This document shows, in pieces, positions 37,215 through 46,985 of a stretch of DNA of 64,000 nt. The stretch is from Bettongia penicillata ogilbyi (lineage: Eukaryota; Chordata; Mammalia; Diprotodontia; Potoroidae): NCBI GenBank assembly GCA_023548195.1, contig JAJHZJ010000496.1:8612644-8676643 (forward strand). The letters are read 5' to 3'. Made by a program: the position numbers and the translations under genes. A model generated the notes under the pieces. That model saw only the letters and a list, made by a program, of their open reading frames with translations. It ran no database searches and was not told where the DNA came from. The stretch's first letter is position 1, and each line of letters starts with the position of its first letter.

Positions 37215-37450
37215 CCGCCCGGGGCGGGGGAGGGGGGAGGGGAGGGGGAGACGCCGGGGAGGGGGAGGGGAGAGGGGAGGAGAAACGAGCGGGGAGGGGG
37301 AGGGGAGAGGGGAGGAGAAACGAGCGGGGAGGGGAGAGCGGCGCGGAGACGGGGAGGGGAGTGGGAGGGGAGACGAGGAGGAGGGAAGGGGGAGGGGAGA
37401 GGAAAAGGAGGGGCTGGGGAACGGAGCTGGGAGGGGGAGGGGGAGCGGGC
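37215..37450 (+). repeat. G-rich block with an exact 35-bp tandem duplication
   Basis: Copies at 37,256-37,290 and 37,291-37,325 are identical over 35 bp and each ends in 'agaaacgagc'. A third, partial copy starts at 37,326. The whole block is built of GGGGA and GGGGGA units on the plus strand, with dozens of G-runs of four or more, so it can form G-quadruplexes on the plus strand and i-motif-like C-runs on the minus strand. It lies just upstream of, or in, the proposed first exon. Confidence 0.92.
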
Positions 37451-37563
37451 CGGGCAGAGCCTGGCCTCGGGCCTGCTTGCCCCAGCGCTGCGGGCCGCTG
37501 GGGGAGGAGCGGGACGCCCATTCTTTTCTAAAATGCACAGAAAACAGGCACGTTCGGAGGTCC

Positions 37564-37577
37564 GCGCGCCGGCGCGC
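37564..37577. other. 14-bp GC palindrome
   Basis: 'gcgcgccggcgcgc' is its own reverse complement, at the right side of the CpG island. Confidence 0.9.
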
Positions 37578-37880
37578 CGCATCTCCGGCCTTGGCGGCGG
37601 TTTGCCAGGCCCAGGGAAGGGCCGGGGTGGGCAGGGAGGCCCCAGGAGCGCCTCCGGCATCACCGGACTTTGCTGGGGAGGGGCTTGCGGTCGCCCGGAC
37701 GCCCCGCGGCCCGGCGATGCCGGCGGGTGGGGAGATGGCCCTCCATCCACATCATCCACACATGTGATCGTGGCAGAGACGTGGTTACATAAAGCGTCCG
37801 GGCAGGTCGTCCATGAGCTCTCCGTGCCGCCCCAGCCTGGGCGCGTGTGTGCTGGCGCAGCTGTGGGAGCACACGGTGCC

Positions 37881-38295
37881 CGGTCACAAGCCACTGATTT
37901 TACATTTCTCTCCAGACCCCCAAAGTCAGTGAGGAAAAACACGAAGAGGGTAGACACGCACACCAGACGCCGCGATATAATGGAGATGTTTCTACCCAAC
38001 TGTACCGTAAATTAGGCATTTGGCCGCATTTACCTCAGGCTGGGTCTGTTTTAAAGGTTTATTCCATCATCTCTCATTTTTTAGCAAAAATAAGATGATT
38101 TGCTACGTGTTTACCAAATAATACATGCATCAACGACAGAAAAACCAGGGAAGTTTTTTCACCTTTTACTTTTGATATATGTGTCACATCAGCACGAGTC
38201 ATAAAATATTACTTAGAAAAGTGATAATGCGCTGGGGTGGTTAAACTAGGGGGAGGGGAAGGAGTAGGGGGCAGGGTTTGGTTGTGGGTTCTATC
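37881..38295. other. Non-coding flank upstream of the island
   Basis: AT-rich, no repeat or exon recognised. Confidence 0.4.
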
Positions 38296-38410
38296 CAGTA
38301 AAACCTAAGCTCCATGAGAGTAAGAAATGTTTCTTTTTCACTCTCTGTATATGAACTTTTAGGACGATGCCTGGCACGTGGTAAACAGTTAATGTTTATT
38401 AAATCACATT
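38296..38410 (+). mobile_element. L2 LINE 3' end fragment
   Basis: 'ctaagctccatgagagtaag', 'gatgcctggcacgtggtaaa' and 'cagttaatgtttattaaatc', the L2 terminus. Confidence 0.8.
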
Positions 38411-39534
38411 GAAAGCGGTGAATAGTCACCGTTTAAAGAAAATAAGATGGGCAGGCTTTCTAAATCATATAGAAAAAGGGGGGGGCGATAATCTCTTTTG
38501 TTGCATAGAGAGACCACATTATAAGCCTTCAATCCAGTTTTTAAAATATAATTTGTAACAGATTTTGCTTTCTTTTGAATTACTTTCTTCTAAGTAAAGT
38601 AGTTCATTTCTACATACTTGTTAAGCAAGGGGTTTTGTGTGTTGGACTTTCTTCAAAATGAATATTAACAGTGTTTTCTTCAACTCATGCACAATGAATT
38701 TAATGTAGCTAAAGTATATTAGAAAATACTCATTTAAAATCATGGATAGGTTTTCAGAGACTAACTAAATACCTTGAAGAAATCTTCCAGTTATCTATCT
38801 GCCCATGGTCTGGTAGCTTTTTGGTTAGAGTCCTAACTGATGAGGCTAAGGCCAAAGGATTCAGCCTGTCCCTAGGGGCCACTCAGTTTCTCTAGTGTGG
38901 CCTTAGAGTTCAGTGCTGTCTATGCCCAGCTAACTTGCAGGTGCACAACTTTGGTCACCAGAGGAACTGAGGAAAGGAGCATAAGTAGAAACTGGCCACA
39001 GCCACTGGGCAGGGGGTTGGGGGGAACTCAGCTCCAAGCTTTTCCATGCCTTATTAAGCATATGTGAGAAGTCATCCTTGTACATAAAAGAGAGAATATA
39101 TACGACATGTTATCTTTAAGTGAATGTCCTCAGTACAAAGACTCTTTACACATAAGACCTCCAAATCACACCATAGAATTAATATAATTCCGATACACTC
39201 AATTTTATATTAGTATTTTTTTTGAAGGTGGAATGGAATCCAGGAAATTCCCTCCATGATGCTGACCTGTAATCTTAACTGGAAATGTAGTCTTAGGTCC
39301 TGAGGGTAGTGTAGTGGGGATAGAGAGCTAGTCTTGCTGTCTGAAAGACCTGAAAATAACCTGGCTGGTTAGGAGTTAGTTAACAATTTGTATAATATTT
39401 GTATGGGAGGAGAGGGGATCATCTCTCTAGGACAGACCAACTCTGTAGGACAAACACAGTTTCAGCATCAGGAGAGATGTCAGTACCAATTAGCCCAGGC
39501 CAAAATAGGAAAAAAAAAGTCCTCTTCTACCCCC
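38411..39534. other. Non-coding stretch
   Basis: No gene or clear repeat family recognised. Confidence 0.4.
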
Positions 39535-39600
39535 AGGACAGGTGGCTAGTCATCCAGTCTTTGCTTCAAGACTTCCAGTGAGGGGGAGCTCACTTCAGCT
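39535..39600 (-). mobile_element. CR1/L3-like fragment, antisense
   Basis: 'gtcatccagtctttgcttca' + 'agacttccagtgaggggga' match an internal CR1/L3 3' block. Confidence 0.55.
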
Positions 39601-39611
39601 CAATGGTGAGT

Positions 39612-39722
39612 TCTTTATCACAACTCATTTCGTCTCTCTGGGCCTCAGTTCCCTGATCTTCCAGATGAGGGGGTTGGAGAAGATGATCTCAAAAGTCTAT
39701 ACAGCTCTGCTATTCTGCCTTG
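39612..39722 (+). repeat. MIR-type SINE fragment (L2-like tail)
   Basis: 'ctctgggcctcagttccctg' followed by 'atcttccagatgagggggtt' and 'agatgatctcaaaagtctat'. Confidence 0.7.
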
Positions 39723-39884
39723 TGTGATCCCAAGACCTCAAAAAACCAGTGAAACAGATTCATACTTGTTGGGCATTCAGGCCATCTCATGTGCAAAAAT
39801 AATTTCTCTTGGAGCATACTATTTTCTGTAATAGGAGCTGTTCTTTTAAATCAGAGATTCGAAAGCAGATCAGGATTCAATTCA

Positions 39885-40255
39885 ATCTGGCAAGTGTTTA
39901 TTGATCACAACATAACAAGTATTTATTGATTGCCTATGGTGGAGTCTGGAAGACATGAGTTCAAAACCGGCCTCAGCTGTTTGCCAGCTATGTGACCCTG
40001 AGCAAGTCACTTAACCTCTGACTCATTTTACTCGTCTGTAAAATCAGGATAATAGCAACTACCTCCCAGGGGTGTTGGATCAAAGGAGATAGTATTTGCA
40101 AAGCACTTTGCAAGCCATAAAGTGCCACATAAATGCTTATTATACGTTGTTATTATTACTGTTGTTTACATGCCAGGCATTGCACTAGAGGTTGAATGGG
40201 GATACAAAGATGGAAATGAACCCATCCCTGTCCTCTAAGAGCTTACATTTTTTTC
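39885..40255 (+). repeat. L2-associated repeat interrupted by a MIR-type SINE
   Basis: 'aacaagtatttattgattgc' at about 39,912 continues at about 40,168 with 'acatgccaggcattgcacta' and 'cctctaagagcttacat'. The two parts of one repeat are separated by a full SINE. Confidence 0.65.
39940..40165 (+). repeat. MIR-type SINE, near full length
   Basis: 'gtctggaagacatgagttca', 'gctatgtgaccctgagcaag' + 'tcacttaacctctg', 'ctgtaaaatcaggataatag', and the tail 'gcaaagcactttgcaagcca'. Confidence 0.9.
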
Positions 40256-40284
40256 TAGGAGAAAAGAATGTGTACATTGTGAGG

Positions 40285-40475
40285 GAAGCAGCATTACACA
40301 GTTGAGAGTAGTGATCCTAAAATGAGTCAGTGGGTCCTGACAGGAACTCATAAGCTGGGTCTCCCACCTTTGTGACCTTGGTTAAATCCTAACCTCCTTC
40401 AATTTCTACCTCTCTAGAATGAGATTGAATTAAATGGTCTCTAATGCCTCTTTCAGCTCTAAATCTATGATCCTA
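40285..40475 (+). repeat. MIR-type SINE (L2-like tail)
   Basis: 'tttgtgaccttggttaaatc', 'tctctagaatgagattgaat', 'cagctctaaatctatgatcc'. Confidence 0.8.
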
Positions 40476-40487
40476 AGGGGAGACAGA

Positions 40488-40555
40488 GGACAGAGAGAGG
40501 AGAGGAGAGAAAGAAAGAGAAAGTACGTGAGGAGGGAGGGGAAAGGAGGAGACAT
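40488..40555 (+). repeat. GA-rich tract
   Basis: Purine-only simple sequence of GAGA, GAAA and GGAG units. Confidence 0.85.
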
Positions 40556-40754
40556 GGCACAGAAAGGCTTCCTGTAGATTTAAGATCTAAACTATACTGT
40601 TAGAGGTCCTATGAAGCAGAACATGACAGGCTTGGAGGCAGAAACCTGAGGCAGCAGGTGCAGAGCCTGGGTGCCTCCATGTATCTTCCCACTTTACTGC
40701 CTTCTCCTTTGCATGAAACAAAGTCAATAAGCAGGACTTCCTCCACAGTTTTGT

Positions 40755-40968
40755 CATAGGATCAGAGATTTAGAATTTGAAAGGACTTCAGAGGCCATCT
40801 GGTTAACCACATAGACTCCATTTTTATAGGAGGGAAACTGAGGCCCAAGGAGTCCAAAGGAACTTACTGGAGGGTAGCACAGGCAATAAGCCTGTGCTTA
40901 TTGGAGATAGAATGGGAAGCCAGGTTCTCTCAGTCCAAAGCTAGTGAGTGGCCTTCTTTCCAGTTATA
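40755..40968 (-). repeat. MIR-type SINE, reverse
   Basis: 'ttagaatttgaaaggacttc' + 'agaggccatctgg', then 'gggaaactgaggcccaagga', and 'gccaggttctctcagtccaa'. Confidence 0.83.
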
Positions 40969-41289
40969 AGTAAACCTCTCAGGGGCCTCCCACCTTCCCC
41001 CACCTCAAAAACAAAATGAAAACCTTAAATCTTAGGGAAAATGAATAGAGTTCACCACCCTTCCCACTCCCCATCCCCCACCCCCCAAAAAAGTGAGCTC
41101 TACCAGTATAAAAATTCTCTAAGTGAATTGCATACACCCTGCCCCACCTACCCTGCTTCTGGAAAAAGCCTGCTGCACCAGAGTGGGGGAAGGGAGATTC
41201 TCTGTAATAATGAAAGTTCCACAAAATGGCAACTATGCTGCTTTGTGTCTACAGCCATCAATGACATAAAGAGACCGCAGTTAGGGGGT

Positions 41290-41995
41290 TATGTTTAATT
41301 TCTATTATCAGGCTACTTATCTGTCGAAACAAGAGGTCTTTAATGTGAACCCCACATAGAGTTACCACAGACAGGTCATAGGCAATTGTTACTTCACCCT
41401 CTCAGATTGCAACATATCCGGTATGTGAATTTACAAACTACATTGAAATTCAAGCAATAATTAGGCACCGTGGGGTGAGTTAAGGACAAAGGAGCAACCC
41501 TATTCTGCTCATTTTCAGAGCTGGCTCCCAAAGTGAAAACCTCCCTCTGCTCTGAATATATAATAATGTGTTTCTAGAAGGAAGAAACTACTTTGTAACT
41601 TTTAAATGAAGCATTCTAAAGACTGGTGCCCACAAGATTAAGAAAGAGACTGATCTAGTTAATTACCCAACAAAGAGAAACCTCATCCCAGTAACTGTTA
41701 CCAGAAGTTACATATATGTTGTAAAATGACTAAACAAATCCTAACTTGTTTTATTTTAGCACTATTACACCCAAAGGGTGTGGTATGATGAGATGTCGCA
41801 CACCTCTGTAGCTTTTTGATCCCCAGTGAAATAGTTTTAAGGTGAAAGAGGACTGGATTAACTCAGGTTAAGAGGATCTCATTATATAGGGAGGGTTTTT
41901 TTAAGTCCTCAAGATTATACATTTAAAATTTATCTGTAATGTCGCCTCCCCTCATGGTAATGTATTGAAACAAATGTGGGTATGCGAAATTAGCA
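41290..41995. other. Repeat-free non-coding block
   Basis: About 700 bp without SINE/LINE similarity, 4 kb upstream of the CpG island. No open frame of note. It could be a conserved regulatory element; the sequence alone cannot show that. Confidence 0.35.
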
Positions 41996-41999
41996 TTTC

Positions 42000-42192
42000 A
42001 GGGAATCATATGCTTAGAATTTGAAGAGATGTTGGAGCCCATCAAGTCAAATCCCTTTGTTTTACAGATGAGGAAACTGAGACACCAAGAGGCTAAGTGA
42101 CTTACACAACTAGTAAGTATCTGAGGTATGAATTGAACTGAGATCTTCCTGAGTTCAGGGGCAGTACCCACCCCACTATACCACATTCCCTC
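42000..42192 (-). repeat. MIR-type SINE, reverse (first of three in a row)
   Basis: 'gttttacagatgaggaaact' + 'gagacaccaagagg', 'gtatgaattgaactgagatc', 'cagtacccaccccactatac'. Confidence 0.88.
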
Positions 42193-42194
42193 TT

Positions 42195-42358
42195 AGTCCA
42201 ACAGACTGGCCTCTCCTCATTTTACCAATGAGAAAACTGAGGCTCAGGGTGGTTAAATGACCTCACCAGGATAACACAGGTTAAGTGGTAGAGCTAGGAT
42301 TGACACCCAGGTCCTCTAACTCCAAGCTTAGTGTGTTTTCTGCTGCGCTACATTTCCT
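42195..42358 (-). repeat. MIR-type SINE, reverse (second of three)
   Basis: 'cctcattttaccaatgagaa' + 'aactgaggctcagggtgg', then 'cacccaggtcctctaactcc'. Confidence 0.88.
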
Positions 42359-42364
42359 AATAAT

Positions 42365-42478
42365 GCTCAAATCACAGATTTAGAGCCAGAAGGGATCTCA
42401 AAGGCTTTCTGTTCCACTACCATGCCCTTATATTAGAGACAAGGAAACTGAAGCCGATAGAAGCAGTGTTGCCCCACC
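42365..42478 (-). repeat. MIR-type SINE, reverse (third of three, truncated)
   Basis: 'acagatttagagccagaagg' + 'gatctcaaagg', then 'agacaaggaaactgaagccg'. Confidence 0.8.
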
Positions 42479-42479
42479 T

Positions 42480-43080
42480 GCCCTGCAAACAAGGCTAGGT
42501 TGTTTTTCTTTTCCTCTAAAAGACAATAAAAGACTTGATCCGGCAAGATTCTAAGAGCTAGAGTCAGGATTGTGATGGTTAATGTTTAACAACTGGCTGG
42601 GGGTGGGAGTGAAGGGGAATGTGCACATGGCACACTTTTTAACTTGCATTATTAACATTTTTTTATCACTTAAGTCTGGACAACCAACAGAACAATAAAA
42701 CAGACCCTGATTTTTAGTATTTGCCAATTTCTGAGGTGTAAATGCTCTCACTGAAAATTTAACAATTAGCTCTGGTGAGCTGCATGAGCTCACTCCAGCA
42801 CCCTGGTTGGCCTATAATCCTTGGCAGAGTTTCCTTGCTACTTAATTTAAAAAGCCCAGCAAGTGAAGAAGAACCTGGGGCTCCCGCTTGACCACTGTAC
42901 TGCCCAAGTATACCAAGTATACCACCCTCCACGGCTCACCAGGAGGCAGGGGAGCTTCCCCCAGATAAAGGGATGTTATGGCCTTGCTGAAAATCTCCAT
43001 TCTGTTGTTAAATAAACTTCCTCTTCCTAAGTGAGAGATGGTCAGTGAGACTCTTGGGGACTAACCTGAGTCAAGCCCAG
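42480..43080. other. Non-coding stretch
   Basis: No gene recognised. It contains a short direct repeat of 'aagtataccaagtatacc' near 42,906. Confidence 0.4.
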
Positions 43081-43084
43081 GCCT

Positions 43085-43185
43085 AAGTATTACTAAAAAT
43101 GATTTACCCATGGTCTCCCAATAAGAAAATCAGGACTGATTCCGGACCTGCTAACTCCAAATCTAGGATTCTGTCATGTATCACC
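43085..43185 (-). repeat. MIR-type SINE fragment, reverse
   Basis: 'tacccatggtctcccaataa' and 'ctgctaactccaaatctagg'. Confidence 0.6.
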
Positions 43186-43764
43186 TGCTGGGATATTATG
43201 TCAATCATATAATGCTTTTTATGCCTACTACTAACTCAGGAATACAATAAATGTAATGCCTTTATTTAAAAAAGAATCATAGGCCTCTTGTTTTTACCTT
43301 TCTCAATGCATTTGTTTCTTTCTGACTTAACTAGTGCAATTCTTTCTTTGTGGTTCCTTCAGCTCTCTCCTTTTGACATCCGGAGGTGGTAATGACCTCA
43401 GCCACACATCTTAAGATCTCAGTGTATGTGCTTTTTTTGTCCCTCCATGCTTAACACTCAGGTTGTAGCCGTCCCTCTTTGAAATACTCTTTGCCACAGT
43501 TTTCCATACTTCTGTGACTTGATTTCATTGCTATAATGAATTTTATTTAAATCTCAAATGAAACACACAACCATTTTATTTGGACATGTGCAAATTGCAG
43601 AAAATGCAGATCACATCTCTTTCAGATGGGGGGAAGATAACCCCCAGTAGCATGATGAGCCAGATGGAGAGCTCTCTCTCTGTATGTCTACTGATGAGTG
43701 CATGTCCCTGCTAAATCTTCCTTTTGTATGTTAGCATTGCCATTTATTTTAAAGTAAAAGGCCC

Positions 43765-44015
43765 TCCAGTCTAGCCTCCTCATTTAAAGAGGAAACTGAG
43801 GCCTAGAGAAGTGATTATCCAACATCATACTACTGATGGATGACTTCCCTCCACCTTCCTGAGCCACCTGAGTTGTTAGTGCACTCTGCCCCTCTCCCTT
43901 CTCAGTGCTTAGCATTCCCCTGGCACATAGTAGGTACTTAACAATTACTTGCCCAATGAGGTAGAAACTGTCAAAGTTGGGACTGCAATCCAATATTTTT
44001 TCCATTATGTTCCAC
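43765..44015 (-). repeat. MIR-type SINE, reverse, interrupted by an L2 3' fragment
   Basis: SINE blocks 'cctcatttaaagaggaaact' + 'gaggcctagag' (43,780-43,808) and 'gttgggactgcaatccaata' (43,976 on) flank an L2 terminus 'cagtgcttagcattcccctg' + 'gcacatagtaggtacttaac' (43,903-43,943). Confidence 0.7.
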
Positions 44016-44029
44016 TGCCTTTCAGAGTC

Positions 44030-44220
44030 ACAAAATTTGAGTTGTAAGGGCCGTCTTGTAAAACCACTGCCTAACAGAGAACACTCTCTACAATATTCCC
44101 AACATGTGGCTAGCCTTTACTGAGACTTTCAGTGAGAGGAAAGGAATCTCTGCCTCCAGAAGCAGCCCATAACACTCTGGAATGGACTCCATCCTCAGTA
44201 GCTTTCATCCAGGCAGGCTT
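44030..44220 (-). mobile_element. CR1/L3-like LINE fragment, antisense
   Basis: 'gagtcacaaaatttgagttg' + 'taagggcc', 'ctttactgagactttcagtg', 'gcagcccataacactctgga'. Confidence 0.6.
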
Positions 44221-45394
44221 TACTTTTCGATATAATGCCATCATGGAGATTTGAAATCTTAAAGTATATCAATACACTGGGAAATATTTACTACATAAAG
44301 AACCCTGCCTTTCCTTGTTATGAGGTTTAGGAAAACCATGGATTTAGAGTGGGTGAACAGCCTGGAGAAATAAATCAAGAATCTTTTTTGGGTTATATGG
44401 ATGAGAAAAGCAGAAAAATGCCCAAAGGCAGAAAGGTGATGTAGCTCAATAAAAACTCTCAGGAGCCTTATTACATTGTTCACTCTCACAAATGAGTTTT
44501 GGGTCCTGGAACAAAACTGATTCTTCCACTCAAGGTTCTAACGATATCTATGAGAAGTTACAGTGACTCTCTGTGGCCACTGGATTGAGTCTCCAGAATG
44601 TTCTCCCCAAGATTTTCAGCTGAGAATCATTTCAGTCAGCCAGCCTGAAGGAGCTTTTAAGAAGGGGTATTTTATAAGATAGTATAGAACATTTCCCCCC
44701 AAATACATAACATAATCAATCTCCCACAAGCACACATAGAGCCCAGGGGAAAGTGGGCTCAAGCTTAGAGAGTGCATGTAGCAGGATAACTCACAGCTCA
44801 TGATTACTGAAAATCCCTTTCTCCCATTGTAGGTATTTAAGAAGACCCCCCCCTTTTAAGCATTTAAGAAGACCCCCCCTTTTAGGCATGATGTAGTTGC
44901 CTTTGTTGGTTCTTGTGGAGCTATGAATTGGTTCTCAATGCAAATTGAAATGCAAAAGCTGATCCAGAGATGCCTCTAGGATACCAATGGGAAAGTAGGA
45001 AGTCTGACATCATTCAGTTCTTCAAAGCTAATAAGATTCTCCTCTGGCCAAAGTAGGAGATTGGGGACAGGAGGATACATGGAAAGACACCTAGGCCAAG
45101 GCCAAGGCAACTGGTTTCAGCTCCACAGGATAAGATGCCCTTCCCAGGTTAAGCTATCACCTCTAATCTCATCACCATGCTGCTAAATCAAGCCTTGACT
45201 GATATACATGGAGTACCAACCAAGGACCAACCTCTTCCTAAGAGCCTTCCTTTATCGAGGGCAGGTTCACGCCACTCTGTATTTGCTGCCCTGCCTGGTT
45301 TCAGCTCTACAGAACAAGATGCCCCTGAGCCTGTTACCCTCTGGTCTCCCCCCTATCCTGCTTTCCTGACTCCTTTTATGTGTTGTCCCCTTCC
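44221..45394. other. Non-coding stretch
   Basis: No gene recognised; it contains the 27-bp tandem duplication at 44,834. Small frames have no domain. Confidence 0.4.
44834..44886 (+). repeat. 27-bp tandem duplication with poly-C runs
   Basis: Two copies of 'atttaagaagaccccccc' + 'ttttaag', at 44,834-44,860 and 44,861-44,886. They differ by one C in the homopolymer (8 versus 7) and at the copy ends. Confidence 0.9.
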
Positions 45395-45515
45395 CAATTA
45401 GATTATAAGCTCTTTGAGGTCAGGGATTATCTTTCTTTCTATTAATTGTAACTCTAGTGCTTAACACAATGCCTGGACTGTCATAGGGACTTAATAAATG
45501 TTTATTGGGTTCCTA
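45395..45515 (+). mobile_element. L2 LINE 3' end fragment
   Basis: 'attataagctctttgaggtc' + 'agggatta', 'tgcttaacacaatgcctgga', 'acttaataaatgtttattgg'. Confidence 0.85.
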
Positions 45516-45519
45516 GATA

Positions 45520-45712
45520 TAAACATGAATGCACATACATACACGCATATACATAGTTAAATATAACTATATATTATATATACATTTACCCTAATACACA
45601 TGTATGTATATATAACTAAATATAATTATACATACATGCAACCATATACATGTGTGTATAACTGTACATAGCTATATACATACACATATATGTGCATATA
45701 GTAACATATACA
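45520..45712. repeat. AT-rich TATA/TACA simple sequence
   Basis: Degenerate 'acatacacgcatatacat' and 'tatatacatacacatatatg' units over about 190 bp. Confidence 0.85.
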
Positions 45713-45714
45713 AT

Positions 45715-45882
45715 TTCATTTGACCTTCACATTAATTCAGGGAGAAAAGTGCTGTGATTATCCCTATTTTACACATAACGAAACTGAAGCTGAAAGAGGT
45801 TAAGTGACTTGCTCAGGATCACACAGTTTATGAGTATTTGAGGCAGGACTTGAATGCAGACCTCCCTGACTCTCCACATGCC
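45715..45882 (-). repeat. MIR-type SINE, reverse
   Basis: 'ccctattttacacataacga' + 'aactgaagctgaaagaggtt' + 'aagtgacttgctcagg', and 'gcaggacttgaatgcagacc'. Confidence 0.88.
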
Positions 45883-45959
45883 TCTGAGATACCTCTAAGA
45901 TCCTTTTAGCTCTAAATCTGAATTTTATCTTGAAATCAAAATGATATATGTGTACCTAC

Positions 45960-46275
45960 TAGAGGCAGCAGGTGGCACAATGCTTAGACCATCTGACCTG
46001 GAGTCAAAAAGGCCTGAGTTCAAATCCCATCTCAGATACTCACTGGTAGTATGACCCTGGGCGAGTCACTTAACCTGTGCCTCAGCTACCTCAATTGGAA
46101 AATAATATATTATTAGATAATATTATATTAATGGTCACTAATAATTGTTATCATTAATAATATGGGATAATAATAGTACTTGCCTTGAAGGGTTGTTGTG
46201 AAGATTAGGTAAGATAATATTTGTGTAGCACAGTTCCTGGCACATAGCAGACTCTACATAAATCCTTATCCCTTT
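45960..46275 (+). repeat. Marsupial MIR/tRNA-type SINE, full length
   Basis: Head 'ggcagcaggtggcacaatgc', B-box-like 'gagttcaaatcccatctcag', 'tatgaccctgggcgagtcac' + 'ttaacctgtgcctcag', then an internal AT-rich stretch (46,100-46,165), 'gccttgaagggttgttgtga', and the tail 'gttcctggcacatagcagac'. The head matches marsupial tRNA-type SINEs and supports the marsupial assignment. Confidence 0.9.
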
Positions 46276-46439
46276 CTTTCTCCCTGCAAACTTTACCCCA
46301 ATATTGTTTCTGACTTATTATTCACTGACAACATGAGCCCAAAACTCTGAAGACTTAGCGAATTCAGTGTACTAGCCAAATAAAACAAAGTTCATATGAG
46401 ACACATTTAATAACACCTGTTGCCACTGCAGTCATCATT

Positions 46440-46985
46440 CCTACTTCATGATGACTGCAGAATTGCAGACTCCAGAGTTGGAAGGGACCTCAGAGGCCAT
46501 TGAGTCCAACCTGTAATTGATCAAGAATTGCTCTACCATAGAGTTGAGATACAAGCTTCTGTTTGATGATCTTCCCCTTCCTCCAGGGAGGGGGAGTCTA
46601 CCAGCTCCTGAGGAGGCCCATTCTACTTGTCCACAAGTCAAATGGTCACAAAATATTTCCTGGCTTGAGCCTAAATTTTCCATTTTTGCAGCTTCCACAC
46701 ATTGTTCCTAGTTCAGCTCCAATCCTGATCCCTCTTCCATGTGATGTCCCTTCAAATACCTAAAGGCAGCAACCAGGTCCCCTTGTAAGTCTTTTCATCT
46801 CCACATTAAATACCCCAGCTTCTTCTACTGGTTGTACTTACAGCATGAACTAGATGTACCTCAGCTTTCTGGTTATCTTCTTTTGGACAATGTAGCTTGT
46901 TAATATCTTTCCTAAAATGTGGCACTCAGAATAGTAATTTATAAATGTTAAGCAAAGTAGCAAGGACCAAAGGCCATTTTATCTA
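46440..46985 (-). mobile_element. CR1/L3-like LINE 3' portion, antisense (long copy)
   Basis: Ordered blocks: 'ccagagttggaagggacctc' + 'agaggccattgagtccaacc', 'atagagttgagatacaagct', 'gaggcccattctacttgtcc', 'atgtgatgtcccttcaaata', 'aaataccccagcttcttcta', 'ttatcttcttttggacaatg', 'cctaaaatgtggcactcaga'. This is the order of an antisense CR1/L3 3' end. Overlapping frames of 64-85 codons on both strands are incidental. Confidence 0.75.

Larger units (their letters stand above)
36050..37880. promoter_or_regulatory. CpG island (presumed promoter)
   Basis: The only long CpG-dense, GC-rich block in the window, with sharp change to AT-rich sequence on both sides. It contains several GC boxes (for example overlapping GGGGCGGGG sites at about 36,884-36,898 and another near 37,220), no evident TATA box, and no interspersed repeat. 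CpG islands of this size usually mark promoters. Direction is inferred from the minus-strand splice donor at 36,632. Long frames on both strands through the island result from base composition. Confidence 0.85.

Noticed and set aside
36352..38015. Long open frames (255-456 codons) on both strands in the CpG island
   Set aside because: Several frames on both strands are open at once and all translate to Pro/Arg/Gly/Ala/Ser-rich low complexity. The island has few A/T bases, so stop codons are rare. Frames run straight through the splice donor.
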